The position numbers and the translations under genes are program-made. This document shows positions 50,982-60,314 of a stretch of 64,000 bases of DNA, piece after piece. The stretch is from the NCBI GenBank assembly GCA_002506085.1, contig DAWV01000026.1, forward strand, positions 91,373 to 155,372, in the 5' to 3' direction. The notes under the pieces were generated by a model. That model worked only from the letters and a program-made list of their open reading frames with translations, was not told the DNA's origin and searched no databases. How positions within the stretch are numbered: the stretch's first letter is position 1; each line of letters starts with the position of its first letter. This DNA is from Methanocorpusculaceae archaeon UBA425 (GTDB lineage Archaea > Halobacteriota > Methanomicrobia > Methanomicrobiales > Methanocorpusculaceae).

Positions 50982-51782
50982 ATGGCCGACGATCCATTTG
51001 CAAACATACTTCGCAGTAAACGCGAAACGACCAGATTTCAGGTCTTAGTCGAGGTTGCCGAGCACCAGCCGTCCATCCGCCAGCAGGAAATTGCGGAAAA
51101 ACTCGGCGTCACGCCCCAGGCAATATCAGAATATGTGCGTGACCTCGCAGACGAGGATTATATCAGTGCTGAAGGGAGAGGACGATACTATGTCACTCAC
51201 AAAGGTGTCGAGTGGGTCCTCAATAACGCAGAAGTTCTGGAATCCTATGCAAGACACGTCCGCCGGGATATTATTCATCAGGTTGTAACGTGGGCGGCAA
51301 TAGCAGATACTGATCTCAAAGCCGGCGACTCTGTTGGTGTGTACATGAAAGCCGGCTGGCTTTATGCAGGTAAACGCCCCCAGACTGCCATGGGTATGGT
51401 GACAGCTGATGCGTCCGCGGGTATGGATGTCGGCGTCGCACGCCTCGCCGGAATCATCGAACACACAGAAGGAAAAGTGGACATCGCCAAAGTTCCGCGA
51501 ATCGAACGCGGCGGTTCAAAAATGGTTCTGACCGACAAGCTCCTCTCTCTCGCAAAGAATGCGGATATCATTGCCGCCGTCGGATTAGAAGCCTACCTTG
51601 CCTGTATGAACTCGGGAATCAAGCCGGATATGTTCTTCGGGGCACGGGAAGGAACCGTCGAGGCGGCATTCCACGGAATGCACTGCCTGATGATTATTGT
51701 TGATGAAGAGTTTACCGATTTCCTGAAACGCCTTGAAACGGCGGGTCTTACGTATACGATTCACGAACTGGTGAAAGAGTAA
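50982..51782 (+). CDS. Archaeal winged-helix regulator, DUF7839-like
   Basis: The 266-residue protein has an N-terminal winged helix (about residues 14-75, with QQEIAEKLGVTPQAISEYVR and GRGRYYVTHKGVEWVL). A 190-residue C-terminal domain follows, with AGDSVGVYMKAGWLYAG and GLEAYLACMNSGIKPDMFFG, which resembles a small-molecule sensing domain. It lies just before the helicase gene, whose GTG comes one base after its stop, so both are one operon. Target and ligand are unknown. Confidence 0.78.
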   Translation: MADDPFANILRSKRETTRFQVLVEVAEHQPSIRQQEIAEKLGVTPQAISEYVRDLADEDYISAEGRGRYYVTHKGVEWVLNNAEVLESYARHVRRDIIHQVVTWAAIADTDLKAGDSVGVYMKAGWLYAGKRPQTAMGMVTADASAGMDVGVARLAGIIEHTEGKVDIAKVPRIERGGSKMVLTDKLLSLAKNADIIAAVGLEAYLACMNSGIKPDMFFGAREGTVEAAFHGMHCLMIIVDEEFTDFLKRLETAGLTYTIHELVKE

Positions 51783-51783
51783 C

Positions 51784-54438
51784 GTGACGACAATCGTCCA
51801 GCCCTGGAAAAAAGGGTATAAGGTTCTCTTTTGTGACGACACAAAAGCAGGCAAAATAAAACACGTGGGGACTGTCGAACTCGAAGAAACCTCCAAAGGT
51901 ATGCGGCCTTCTGAGTTTTTTGTCAGAAGACCCGGGACATCCCATGCTGAGAAGACGCCGACAAAAGAGTTCATCACGGTTCTTCGTGCGAACGGAACCA
52001 TCCAGCTAACCCAGACAATGCCTGAGTTCCAGGATTTTCTCCGGAGCATGCAGTTTACCTGGGAGATGATTACTCTTTGCCGAACCTGTCTCTGTGATGA
52101 TCGGATGACACCGCTCACAGAAGAAACCCGAATCAGATGCGGGCAGGAATTTGTCTGCATTGACTGCGCGAAGCGTGAGCTCCGCCGTGAACTGGGTCAC
52201 ATCAAACGGCTCGGCAAACGGACCCAGATTCATATCGAAACCCTTCTTGAAGAATATCGGGACCTGGATATGGTTCTCGCAATTCTTGAGCCGGAATCGC
52301 TCGATACAAAGAAAACGATGTTTGACCGGCTTGAAGCCTCTGAGAGGATTCCAACCGAGCGAATAGAAAACCTGCCTCTGCCCCGGGAGTTTGTGGACAT
52401 CTGCGGTGTTCAGACGCTCATGCCTGCTCAGCAGAATGCAGTTGAGGCCGGACTTCTGTTTGGAAAAGACCTTCTTGTTGTCGCAGCGACGGCAAGCGGT
52501 AAGACGTTCATCGGTGAAATGGCCGGGCTGAAGAATTATATTGAAGGCCGCGGCAGAATGCTATTCCTGGTCCCTCTCGTGGCTCTCGCGAACCAGAAGT
52601 ATGACCGTTTTTCAGAAAGATACAAGTCAATTACCCAGACTACCATTATGACCGGTGTGTCCCGTGTGAATCTGCCGGAGACCCGGCCCGTCGGAAATCG
52701 CGGTGCAGGCGGGGGAATCGTTGTGGGAACCTATGAAGGTATGGACAATCTTCTGAGAAAAGGTCAGCAGGTTGGAAATATCGGGACTGTCGTTATCGAT
52801 GAGGTCCAGATGCTTGAAGACCCCGAGCGTGGACATCGTCTCGACGGGCTCATTGCCCGGCTGAAATACATTGCTCCAAAGGCCCAGTTCCTCTATCTTT
52901 CCGCAACGATAGGCTCACCCAATCTCCTGGCAAAGAAACTCAATGCAAAACTTGTCTCCTATGCAGATCGTCCGGTAGCTCTTGAACGTCATCTTGTGTT
53001 CACTGAAAAGGACTCGAAGATTCCTTTCATTAAAAAACTGGTGTTCGAGGAGTTCAACAAAACATCTTCAAAGGGATACAAGGGTCAGACGATTGTATTC
53101 ACCAATGCACGGAGCAGGTGTCATACCGTAGCCGAGGCAATTGGATCAACGGCCGCTCCCTATCATGCTGGTCTTACATCGCAGGAACGCCGTGCGGTTG
53201 AACATCAGTTCATGGAAGGCAAACTCGCCTGTGTGGTGACGACAGCGGCTCTGGCAGCCGGTGTGGATTTTCCGGCGAGTCAGGTAGTATTTGACGCCCT
53301 TGCAATGGGAATCAACTGGCTCTCTGTACAGGAGTTTTATCAGATGATGGGTCGTGCCGGCCGTCCGGATTACCATGATCTTGGGCGTGTTGTCGTTCTC
53401 GCCGAGCCCGGAGCTTCGTATTCGCGTGATACAAAGCTTACCGAGGAGGAGGTTGCCATCCAGCTTCTTAAGGGTGACATGGAGGAGGTATCTCCGGAAT
53501 ATGATATCGAGGAAACGTCCGAGGAGTTTGCGGCAAATGCAATCGCCTGTCATGGTCGTGAAGCCGATATCGTAAAAGTTGGAAACAGTATGGTGGGTGT
53601 TGGCGATGATCCGCTCTCAGAACTTCTCAAACATAAACTCGTGAGGAAGTCCGGAGATAATCTTGAGCTCTCTCCTCTCGGAAAAATCATGTCCGAGCAT
53701 TTCATCGGTATGGAGCGGCTTCTTGAGATTGACAAAATGGTCCGGGTGATGGATGACCCCCTTGAAATAATTGCCGAGATTTCCTGTATGGATGATGAGC
53801 GGGATAAAGAAAAACGCCGGACCGAGAGGCGGTCGACCGAAAAGAAGGAGGCAGAGTGGATTGGGGACAAGAAGGCCGCCGCGAAACCAACGTCCGAACC
53901 TGCGTGGGTTGCCAAGAAGAAGGAAGTGAATGCGGCTGAAAAGCATGCCCACGATGAAGAGCGGCGGAAAAAGGCAGGAACCCGTAAGCTCCGTCATGAT
54001 GAGGTTGAAGAGGAAGCGCCTATGGCTCCTCGCCGGGCAAATAAGGAGATGGAGGATAGGGTTGAGCGAAAAAAGCAGGAGGCAGCCCAGTATATTCCCC
54101 CGCCTAAGAGGAAACGGAACATTGATGCGGACCCTATCGAGACCGCGGTTGATCTGCGCCGTGCCGGAAATTATGATCAGGCTCTGACAATGCTCGGGAA
54201 TTATGTTGCCGATAATCCAAAAGACAGTCGTGCATTAACCGAACTTGGAAAAGTGTATGATCTCCGTGGTGACCGGGACATGGCATATTCCTGTTATCAG
54301 AAGGCAGCAACTGCAGATACCCGGAACCGTGAGGCCATCGCCCGTATGAATGCATACCTGATTGGAATTACGGTGGATATTGATTCTGATACACCTCCTG
54401 AGAAAAGTGTTGGTATGGTAGTGAAGAAAAAAGAATAA
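51784..54438 (+). CDS. Archaea-specific Ski2-like helicase (ASH-Ski2) with TPR tail
   Basis: The 884-residue superfamily 2 helicase starts at GTG. An N-terminal domain has a zinc-finger-like set (Cys99, 102, 119, 125, 128). The helicase core has Walker A AATASGKT (234-241), motif II IDEVQ, motif III SATIG, then HAGLTSQERR and QMMGRAGRPDYHDLG. This layout matches ASH-Ski2, which acts on RNA with the exonuclease aRNase J. After residue 670 comes a highly charged linker and then two TPR-like repeats (about 795-860, with RRAGNYDQALTMLGNYVADN). The TPR addition is not part of the helicase family core. Confidence 0.85.
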   Translation: MTTIVQPWKKGYKVLFCDDTKAGKIKHVGTVELEETSKGMRPSEFFVRRPGTSHAEKTPTKEFITVLRANGTIQLTQTMPEFQDFLRSMQFTWEMITLCRTCLCDDRMTPLTEETRIRCGQEFVCIDCAKRELRRELGHIKRLGKRTQIHIETLLEEYRDLDMVLAILEPESLDTKKTMFDRLEASERIPTERIENLPLPREFVDICGVQTLMPAQQNAVEAGLLFGKDLLVVAATASGKTFIGEMAGLKNYIEGRGRMLFLVPLVALANQKYDRFSERYKSITQTTIMTGVSRVNLPETRPVGNRGAGGGIVVGTYEGMDNLLRKGQQVGNIGTVVIDEVQMLEDPERGHRLDGLIARLKYIAPKAQFLYLSATIGSPNLLAKKLNAKLVSYADRPVALERHLVFTEKDSKIPFIKKLVFEEFNKTSSKGYKGQTIVFTNARSRCHTVAEAIGSTAAPYHAGLTSQERRAVEHQFMEGKLACVVTTAALAAGVDFPASQVVFDALAMGINWLSVQEFYQMMGRAGRPDYHDLGRVVVLAEPGASYSRDTKLTEEEVAIQLLKGDMEEVSPEYDIEETSEEFAANAIACHGREADIVKVGNSMVGVGDDPLSELLKHKLVRKSGDNLELSPLGKIMSEHFIGMERLLEIDKMVRVMDDPLEIIAEISCMDDERDKEKRRTERRSTEKKEAEWIGDKKAAAKPTSEPAWVAKKKEVNAAEKHAHDEERRKKAGTRKLRHDEVEEEAPMAPRRANKEMEDRVERKKQEAAQYIPPPKRKRNIDADPIETAVDLRRAGNYDQALTMLGNYVADNPKDSRALTELGKVYDLRGDRDMAYSCYQKAATADTRNREAIARMNAYLIGITVDIDSDTPPEKSVGMVVKKKE

Positions 54439-54462
54439 TTGAGAACTCCTCTCAAATTATTT
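54439..54462. terminator. Shared terminator of the helicase and catalase genes
   Basis: TTGAGA/TCTCAA (54439-54444 with 54450-54455) lies in the 18 bases between the two convergent stop codons, followed by ATTATTTT. Confidence 0.5.
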
Positions 54463-55956
54463 TGTAGCCTGCATTCTCTCTGCATGTCCCATTTTTGAAA
54501 GGGTAACAACCTTTTTCATATCAAGTCCGCAGGCTTTTGCAAATCTCATACCGTAATCAGAATCTGCCAGATAACAGTGGGCTGCGTGCCGGTATTTGAT
54601 ATTCTCCGTTACTGACGCCATATTTCTGGCCGTGTTTTCAATCAATACCTGTTTTTTGTCCTCGGTCATCAGACGATACAGGTCGCCCGGCTGATGGAAG
54701 CAGTCATCATTTTCATCCTTCTGCTCGTATCTGTCCATGTCTCCAGAAAGGGCAAGCGCTGAATCACGATATGCTTCCTGCTGTGCCCATTCTCCATAAC
54801 TATTTGGGACATACCCTTTTGCAGCGCCATAGTTTCCATCAACTCTCATCAGACCATCCCGGTGATATGCATGGACATGTACTTTCGGGCGGTTGACCGG
54901 AATCAGTGAATGATTCACCCCGAGCCGGTAGCGTTGAGCATCACCATAGGAGAATAGTCTGCCCTGCAGGAGTTTGTCTGGAGACAGCCCGATACCCGGC
55001 ACGATGTTCGCAGGATTGAATGCAGCCTGCTCCACATCGGCGAAATAGTTCTCCGGATTCCTGTTGAGTTCGAGAACACCCACTTCTATCATCGGACACT
55101 CTTTGTGACTCCATACTTTCGTGATGTCGAACGGATTTTCCTTCCGGATTTTTGCCTCTGCCTCGGTCATTATCTGGAAGTACATTGTCCATCTCGGGAA
55201 TTCTTTTCTCTCTATTGCTTCAAAGAGATCTTTCTGGTTACTTTCCCTGTCCTTGCCAACGAGTATTTCTGCTTCCTGATCTGTGATATTTTTTATCCCC
55301 TGCTGGGTTTTGAGATGGAATTTTACCCAGACCCGTTCTCCTTTGGCATTAATCAGACTGAATGTGTGACTCCCGAATCCGTGCATGTGTCGGAAACTTG
55401 CCGGAATTCCCCTGTCCGACATGACAATTGTGACCTGATGAAGTGCTTCGGGGAGAGAGGTCCAGAAGTCCCAGTTGTTCTGGGCAGAACGCATGTTAGT
55501 CTTCGGGTCACGTTTAATGGCATGGTTCAAATCGGGAAATTGCAGGGGGTCTCTGATAAAAAAGACCGGTGTGTTGTTTCCGACCAGATCCCAGTTTCCG
55601 TCATCGGTGTAGTATTTCATAGCAAACCCGCGTATATCACGTTCCGCGTCAGCTGCTCCGCGTTCGCCGGCGACCGTTGAAAACCGGACAAAGACCTCGG
55701 TTTTTTTGCCTTTTTCAAAGACTTTTGCTTTGGTGTATTTCTGCACGTCTCCTGTGACAGTGAAGCTGCCAAATGCTCCGGAACCTTTTGCATGCATGCG
55801 CCGCTCGGGAATGACTTCCCGGTCAAAATGACCAAGTTTTTCCAGGAACCACACATCCTGCAGCATCATTGGTCCGCGTGGTCCGGCAGTGAGCGAGTTC
55901 AGGTTGTCGGCAACCGGAGCTCCGCTGTCGTGAGTAAGAGACTGATTTTCGTCCAT
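54457..55956 (-). CDS. kat: Monofunctional haem catalase
   Basis: Catalase splits hydrogen peroxide to water and oxygen. The 499-residue small-subunit type has the distal His55 (RRMHAKGSGAFG), the Asn of LVGNNTPVFFIRD (126-127) and the haem-ligand Tyr in GRLFSYGDAQRYRLG (about 340). The gene is complete with normal length. Catalases are uncommon in strict anaerobes and are usually acquired from bacteria. It lies downstream of an essential translation cluster but is separated by a T-run and its own promoter-like sequence. The start has a GAGAT site. Confidence 0.95.
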   Translation of the reverse strand: MDENQSLTHDSGAPVADNLNSLTAGPRGPMMLQDVWFLEKLGHFDREVIPERRMHAKGSGAFGSFTVTGDVQKYTKAKVFEKGKKTEVFVRFSTVAGERGAADAERDIRGFAMKYYTDDGNWDLVGNNTPVFFIRDPLQFPDLNHAIKRDPKTNMRSAQNNWDFWTSLPEALHQVTIVMSDRGIPASFRHMHGFGSHTFSLINAKGERVWVKFHLKTQQGIKNITDQEAEILVGKDRESNQKDLFEAIERKEFPRWTMYFQIMTEAEAKIRKENPFDITKVWSHKECPMIEVGVLELNRNPENYFADVEQAAFNPANIVPGIGLSPDKLLQGRLFSYGDAQRYRLGVNHSLIPVNRPKVHVHAYHRDGLMRVDGNYGAAKGYVPNSYGEWAQQEAYRDSALALSGDMDRYEQKDENDDCFHQPGDLYRLMTEDKKQVLIENTARNMASVTENIKYRHAAHCYLADSDYGMRFAKACGLDMKKVVTLSKMGHAERMQATK

Positions 55957-56013
55957 AATATTATCTCATTCTGTCTTTCTGGTTAAAAGATATTGGAACG
56001 TGGCAAAAAAAGA

Positions 56014-56358
56014 TTATTGGCACTGATTTCCAAGTTCGTACAGTGCATACAGTTCATTTGCTGCTTCTTCACCGGCACGCCGCATTGTCTGCTCGATGAG
56101 GACCTCTGCACACTCCGGGGGCAGGCATACGATTCCCTCTTCTCCATTTTGAATGAGTTCGATGAGTGAGATAAACTCATTTTCCGTGAGCCGGTTTAAC
56201 CTTGCTGCAAAGTCTTCGGCATCTTTTGCGTAATGGTTTGCCACCGGGGGCAGAATGGACCGGTATTGAGTCTCTGATTTTCCGCAGATGAGTGTGTCAC
56301 ATTCGGGTGCGAGTTTTAAAAGAAGTGTTATATCATGTTCAGATAATATGCGTGACAT
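56014..56358 (-). CDS. Unknown 114-residue protein
   Basis: I do not recognise this protein. It is soluble, mostly helical and acidic, with CDTLICGKSE near residue 20, NRLTENEFISLIELIQNGEE in the middle and IVCLPPECAEVLIEQTMRRA near the end. Four cysteines are present. It is read after the methyltransferase gene with a gap of 28 bases and could belong to the same operon. Codon use is like that of its neighbours, so it looks like a real gene. Confidence 0.65.
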   Translation of the reverse strand: MSRILSEHDITLLLKLAPECDTLICGKSETQYRSILPPVANHYAKDAEDFAARLNRLTENEFISLIELIQNGEEGIVCLPPECAEVLIEQTMRRAGEEAANELYALYELGNQCQ

Positions 56359-56386
56359 TATCTACGATTTGGATATTCATGTATTA

Positions 56387-56968
56387 TTAAGTTCTGCATA
56401 GGGAACACAGGTCCCTGGAGATTCGCAGAACATAAAGGATTTCTCCGTCTTCCTGCCGATCTTCCGCGACTACCAGAGCAATGAGAGCCTGGGTGCGGCA
56501 GAGGTTCAGCACTTCATCCATGCTGGTAAGTGAAGATATGAGAAGAAGAATCCGCCCGAATGTTGAGAGATGGGCAGGTGCGTCATGTAAAAAGCGTTCA
56601 ATAACTTTCCTCCCCGTGGGTCCCCCATCCAGGGCATACTCAAGCCAGTCGTCATACCGCTCTTCGGGTGATGTCGGGAGATAGGGTGCATTGAATAAAA
56701 TCAGGTCGAACTCTCCGGTAATCGGTTCAAAGAGGTCTCCTCTTATGACTTCGACACCGTTCACTTCATGAGCATATGCCGCCGCATGGGGATTAATTTC
56801 GACCGCGAGCACACTGGGCGTGACTTCGTGTAATGCTTTTGCAACCGCTCCCGAGCCGGTTCCGATTTCCAGAACACGATCGGTCGGTTTTACCTCGGCT
56901 AGAGCTGCTTTTATCAGGAGAAACGTATCTTCCGAGGGAAAATAAATCTGGGTTGTATCGATGTTCAT
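56387..56968 (-). CDS. HemK/Mtq2-like class I methyltransferase (probable aRF1 glutamine methylase)
   Basis: The 193-residue protein has the SAM-binding motif VLEIGTGSGAVAKAL (33-47), acidic motif AVEINPHAAA and the active-site segment FNAPYLPTSPEE (92-103). HemK-type enzymes methylate the glutamine of the GGQ loop of release factors and normally have NPPY; here it reads NAPY. Archaeal Mtq2 acts on aRF1 with Trm112. The four-base overlap with ksgA and the conserved cluster support a role in translation. Confidence 0.82.
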   Translation of the reverse strand: MNIDTTQIYFPSEDTFLLIKAALAEVKPTDRVLEIGTGSGAVAKALHEVTPSVLAVEINPHAAAYAHEVNGVEVIRGDLFEPITGEFDLILFNAPYLPTSPEERYDDWLEYALDGGPTGRKVIERFLHDAPAHLSTFGRILLLISSLTSMDEVLNLCRTQALIALVVAEDRQEDGEILYVLRISRDLCSLCRT

Positions 56969-57744
56969 TGGATATGGTTGGCAAGCAGGTTGGCAAGTTC
57001 GATGAACTCTGTTACTGAAAGCATCTCCGGACGTTTGCCGAGTAATTCTTTTGGAAGCCCGTTAATGAGTGAAGCCATAATCTCTTCTCCGTAAATGCTT
57101 TTCATACCTTTGAGTCCGTTCTGGATTGTCTTTCTCCTGTGTGAGAAGAGTTCGCGAACGAGAATTTCATGTGCTTCACGGTTAAGTATTTTGATTGGCG
57201 GTTCGTGCGGGAGGATTTTTACCACTGCCGAATCAACTTCCGGCGGGGGGTTGAATGCTTTTGGCGGGAGTTCAAGAATAAGTTCAACGTCGGCATATGT
57301 CTGAACCATCACGGAAAGTCTGCCGTATTCACCATCTCCCGGGGGGGCGACCATGCGTTTTGCAAACTCCCACTGATACATAAGGACTGCCGCCTCAAAA
57401 CCGGTTTCAAGAAGCCGGAACGTAATCTTCGATGAGATTGAGTAGGGCAGGTTTGCAATGACCAGATCAAATTCGGGAAGAGGGACTCTTGAGGCATCGC
57501 CCCGGGTAATTGTCAACTGACCTGTGGATAGTTCATCTTTGAAACGTCGTTCGAGGTTGGGGAGAAGTGTCCCGTCAAGTTCGACTGCTCTGACATTTGC
57601 TCCGCGTTCAAGAAGTGCGGCTGTCAGAACTCCGCCGCCCGGTCCGATTTCCAGCACATTCCGTCCTTCAACAGGTATGGAGTCAGCGATAAAATCCACG
57701 GCGTCTGTATCAATCAGAAAATGCTGATCCTTTGGCGCTTTCAT
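56965..57744 (-). CDS. ksgA: 16S rRNA adenine dimethyltransferase KsgA/Dim1
   Basis: KsgA dimethylates two adjacent adenines in helix 45 of 16S rRNA late in small-subunit assembly. The 259-residue protein starts KAPKDQHFLIDTDAVDFIAD, with SAM motif NVLEIGPGGGVLTAAL (29-44), VRAVELDGTLLPNL and the catalytic NLPYSISS (about 97-104). C-terminal helices bind rRNA. It lies between the DUF655 and methyltransferase genes in the order conserved across archaea. Confidence 0.95.
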   Translation of the reverse strand: MKAPKDQHFLIDTDAVDFIADSIPVEGRNVLEIGPGGGVLTAALLERGANVRAVELDGTLLPNLERRFKDELSTGQLTITRGDASRVPLPEFDLVIANLPYSISSKITFRLLETGFEAAVLMYQWEFAKRMVAPPGDGEYGRLSVMVQTYADVELILELPPKAFNPPPEVDSAVVKILPHEPPIKILNREAHEILVRELFSHRRKTIQNGLKGMKSIYGEEIMASLINGLPKELLGKRPEMLSVTEFIELANLLANHIQ

Positions 57745-57752
57745 AAAAATAG

Positions 57753-58343
57753 TTATTTAGAGGTAAAGAGATGATATTTCTCTTCCGGATTTTCGAGTTC
57801 GAGCATGATCCTTTCACGGATAAACTTCTCCGGTTTCTGGAGTGTTTTCACCCGTGACCGGATGTCATCGAAGCTCTCAAACGGTTTTTTACGTCTCTCT
57901 TCCAGTGTATCGGTCAATGTCTTTTTGCCGAATCCCGGAAGGAGGTTTAACATGTGCATCTTGAGACTGATTGGAACTGCAGTGTTGTAAAATTCAACAT
58001 AACGTTCTTCAGATTCAGCAATGATTTCTTCCACAGCAGGTTCTAGTTCACCTTTTGCGGTAGGGGTTAACTCATTGTAAGACATCCGGCGTTTTACCCG
58101 CTCGACATGTTTCCTTTCACCTTCACCGATGTAGATTCTGTCGTGCAGATTGATTGCCACATCTCTCTTTGCGATGAGTTCGAGGAGTTTGAACTGGTCA
58201 GTACCTACTGCGATAATGATTGATTCACGCTGATTTAAAGGACGTCTGTCGCTGGCATAACCCCACTGGAGATAATCCAGTACGACAGCTTCGACTTCCT
58301 TTTTATCAGTCCTCTCCATCTTTGGCGGCATATCCACACTCAC
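57753..58343 (-). CDS. DUF655 helix-hairpin-helix RNA/DNA-binding protein
   Basis: The 196-residue protein has an OB-like N-terminal half with VEAVVLDYLQWGYASDRRPL and a C-terminal helix-hairpin-helix region with MLNLLPGFGKKTLTDTLEER. This is the archaeal DUF655 family, always found next to rpoF, rpl21e and ksgA. Its role is unknown; nucleic-acid binding is inferred from the HhH. It overlaps rpoF by four bases. Confidence 0.88.
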   Translation of the reverse strand: MSVDMPPKMERTDKKEVEAVVLDYLQWGYASDRRPLNQRESIIIAVGTDQFKLLELIAKRDVAINLHDRIYIGEGERKHVERVKRRMSYNELTPTAKGELEPAVEEIIAESEERYVEFYNTAVPISLKMHMLNLLPGFGKKTLTDTLEERRKKPFESFDDIRSRVKTLQKPEKFIRERIMLELENPEEKYHLFTSK

Positions 58344-58711
58344 TCGTATTTATGCAGAATGTCAAGAATCTGATCTAAGTCTTCGGGAAGAAGAGTAAAT
58401 CGCTCTTTGGCGTAGATTGCACGGAGTTCATCACGGCTTTTCGGCATGATGTTGACAATCCTGTTCGCAATCTCCGGCTTGATTTTTTCAAGGGATGCGA
58501 GTTCGCCATAGAGCGCTTTTGCCGTTTCAACACTGCATTTACTGAGACTGTCTGCATGGTCAATACTCTTACGCAGTTCGTATGACATGGTGCGGGCTGT
58601 TGATTCTTCAGCTTCATCTCCGCCGGAACGCTGATCGCGAATTGCAATGAGCTCTTCGCGAAGCTCGGGGAGGGTCATCATATCTTCACTGATAATTTTC
58701 TTTACTTTCAT
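58340..58711 (-). CDS. rpoF: DNA-directed RNA polymerase subunit F (Rpb4 homologue)
   Basis: Subunit F pairs with subunit E to form the polymerase stalk. The 123-residue protein has the Rpb4/HRDC-like helices, with TARTMSYELRKSIDHADSLS and a C-terminal FTLLPEDLDQILDILHKYE. The gene sits between rpl21e and DUF655 as in other archaea. Confidence 0.92.
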   Translation of the reverse strand: MKVKKIISEDMMTLPELREELIAIRDQRSGGDEAEESTARTMSYELRKSIDHADSLSKCSVETAKALYGELASLEKIKPEIANRIVNIMPKSRDELRAIYAKERFTLLPEDLDQILDILHKYE

Positions 58712-58749
58712 GCGAGACTCCTGATAAATGTAAAATAAGTATTTGGGGT

Positions 58750-59046
58750 TTAATTATATTTCTGCGCCGTGAGGTGCTGCGGTCTTGCAATGACTGTTTT
58801 GGTTGCATTGCCGTCTTTGATCTCAAGGAGCCAGGCTCTGCCTCTCTTACCGATGATTGTTCCGGTTTTACCGTGGAATCTCGGGTGGGGCTGTCCTTTC
58901 TGAACACTTGAATCTAAGGCGATGTGAACTTTCTGACCTTCTTCGAAGTTCTGAATGACCTTGGTCACATTGGGCATACCACGGGTACGCAGGGTTTTCT
59001 GTAACTTATATCTTGTTCGCTTTTTAATTCCATTATGCTTTGCCAT
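58750..59046 (-). CDS. rpl21e: 50S ribosomal protein L21e
   Basis: The 98-residue archaeal/eukaryal protein has the signature NGIKKRTRYKLQKTLRTRGM and HPRFHGKTGTIIGKRGRAWL. It is found in the same cluster order (pus10, rpl21e, rpoF, DUF655, ksgA) in many archaea. It begins two bases after pus10. Confidence 0.95.
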   Translation of the reverse strand: MAKHNGIKKRTRYKLQKTLRTRGMPNVTKVIQNFEEGQKVHIALDSSVQKGQPHPRFHGKTGTIIGKRGRAWLLEIKDGNATKTVIARPQHLTAQKYN

Positions 59047-59048
59047 GT

Positions 59049-60314
59049 TTACTCATCTCCAATATTTGGTAATCCGTCGACCTGCACCACGTCTAATTCG
59101 ACGACTTTGGCTGGAACGGCGAGGATTTCAGCAAGACTGGGAGTCGTTCGGCCCCCGTCTCCTGATACAAGTTCTTTGATGTAGAGACCGCCTTCACCAA
59201 GCACTTCTAGCCGGTAAAGACCATTTTCCACACCAAGAACTCTTATGTCAATGACCTGTCTCTTTCGAATGAGGTCGGCACGTCGGTGCGCGACTCTTTC
59301 AGGCGTGCGCTGGTTAATCCAAGCTCCTTTTAGCGAGGATACAGCGTTTTGCATATTTTCGAGAGAGATACGGTCATCTACTGAGACCAGAATCCTGTAT
59401 GTTTTATGCCCTTTGTTTGATTTAAGCATTTCTACAGTTTTTTTGTCAGACCAGCATTCCAGCCGGACTCCGACCCGCGGATTTGCTGATGCATTTATGG
59501 CAGTATCCAGTTCTTTTATATCAAATACCCGTCTTTTCGGGTTCTGCATTTCCATTACGAAGGGTCTTCCGGTCCCAATCATCACAGCATCAATGTCTTC
59601 TCTGCCTGCACCATGAAGAACACCGCAGTCACTTCCAAAAATCTGTTTTGGGACCTCGGCGATGAGTTCTTCCACTGATGTGGGGTATTGTTTACCGGTA
59701 TAGTTGCATTTTTCGCAGCCTTTCCCTTTGCATGCGCGACAATCCCAGTGTGTTTGCGGGATGCCGCGTTCATATTTCAGGTATCTGCCGTAGAAGTAGA
59801 TAGATGCGATCTGAAGTTCGACACAGTCATCTGCGATATTCAGAACTGCCGTAACCTCGGGATTCTTTGTCTCTCCGCGTTTCCCGGTCAGGGCTGAGAC
59901 CGCTTTTCCGACCTCACGGTTCATCTCGGATTTCAGGGGTTCGGGATTTTCGAGTGAAAGGTCCGACCAGAGCATCTCTTCGGATTCTGCCATCATGGGC
60001 GGGACCCGGGTTCCTATGACGAATGTTTCGTATTCGATACCCTCCATTGCAGCAGCGGCTTTTTCCGCCCAGTAAGGGATGGTGTCGAATAAATCATTAC
60101 AGACCCAGCATGTTCCTTTTTCATATGGTTTGTAGGGTATATTGTAAGCGAGAGCATGGGCTATTCTGAGGGAATGCCCCCGTTCTTCGTTAGTGAGTCC
60201 GAAGGATTTTTTTGCGAACAGCCGTCCGAGACAGTGGTCGCAGATGTCTCCGTACTCTAATATAGTGTTGACGAGTTCAAGCATTTGATTCATTATTATT
60301 GGACGGGAAACCAT
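59049..60314 (-). CDS. pus10: tRNA pseudouridine synthase Pus10
   Basis: Pus10 makes pseudouridine at tRNA positions 54 and 55 in archaea. The 421-residue protein has an N-terminal THUMP-like domain with zinc ligands (CDHCLGRLFA, CWVCNDLF, CRACKGKGCEKC) and a C-terminal synthase domain. The catalytic Asp is in GREDIDAVMIGTGRPFVMEM (about residue 250). The start follows the trmY stop without a gap, so the two are one operon. A later ATG at 60293 lacks a ribosome binding site. Confidence 0.93.
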   Translation of the reverse strand: MVSRPIIMNQMLELVNTILEYGDICDHCLGRLFAKKSFGLTNEERGHSLRIAHALAYNIPYKPYEKGTCWVCNDLFDTIPYWAEKAAAAMEGIEYETFVIGTRVPPMMAESEEMLWSDLSLENPEPLKSEMNREVGKAVSALTGKRGETKNPEVTAVLNIADDCVELQIASIYFYGRYLKYERGIPQTHWDCRACKGKGCEKCNYTGKQYPTSVEELIAEVPKQIFGSDCGVLHGAGREDIDAVMIGTGRPFVMEMQNPKRRVFDIKELDTAINASANPRVGVRLECWSDKKTVEMLKSNKGHKTYRILVSVDDRISLENMQNAVSSLKGAWINQRTPERVAHRRADLIRKRQVIDIRVLGVENGLYRLEVLGEGGLYIKELVSGDGGRTTPSLAEILAVPAKVVELDVVQVDGLPNIGDE

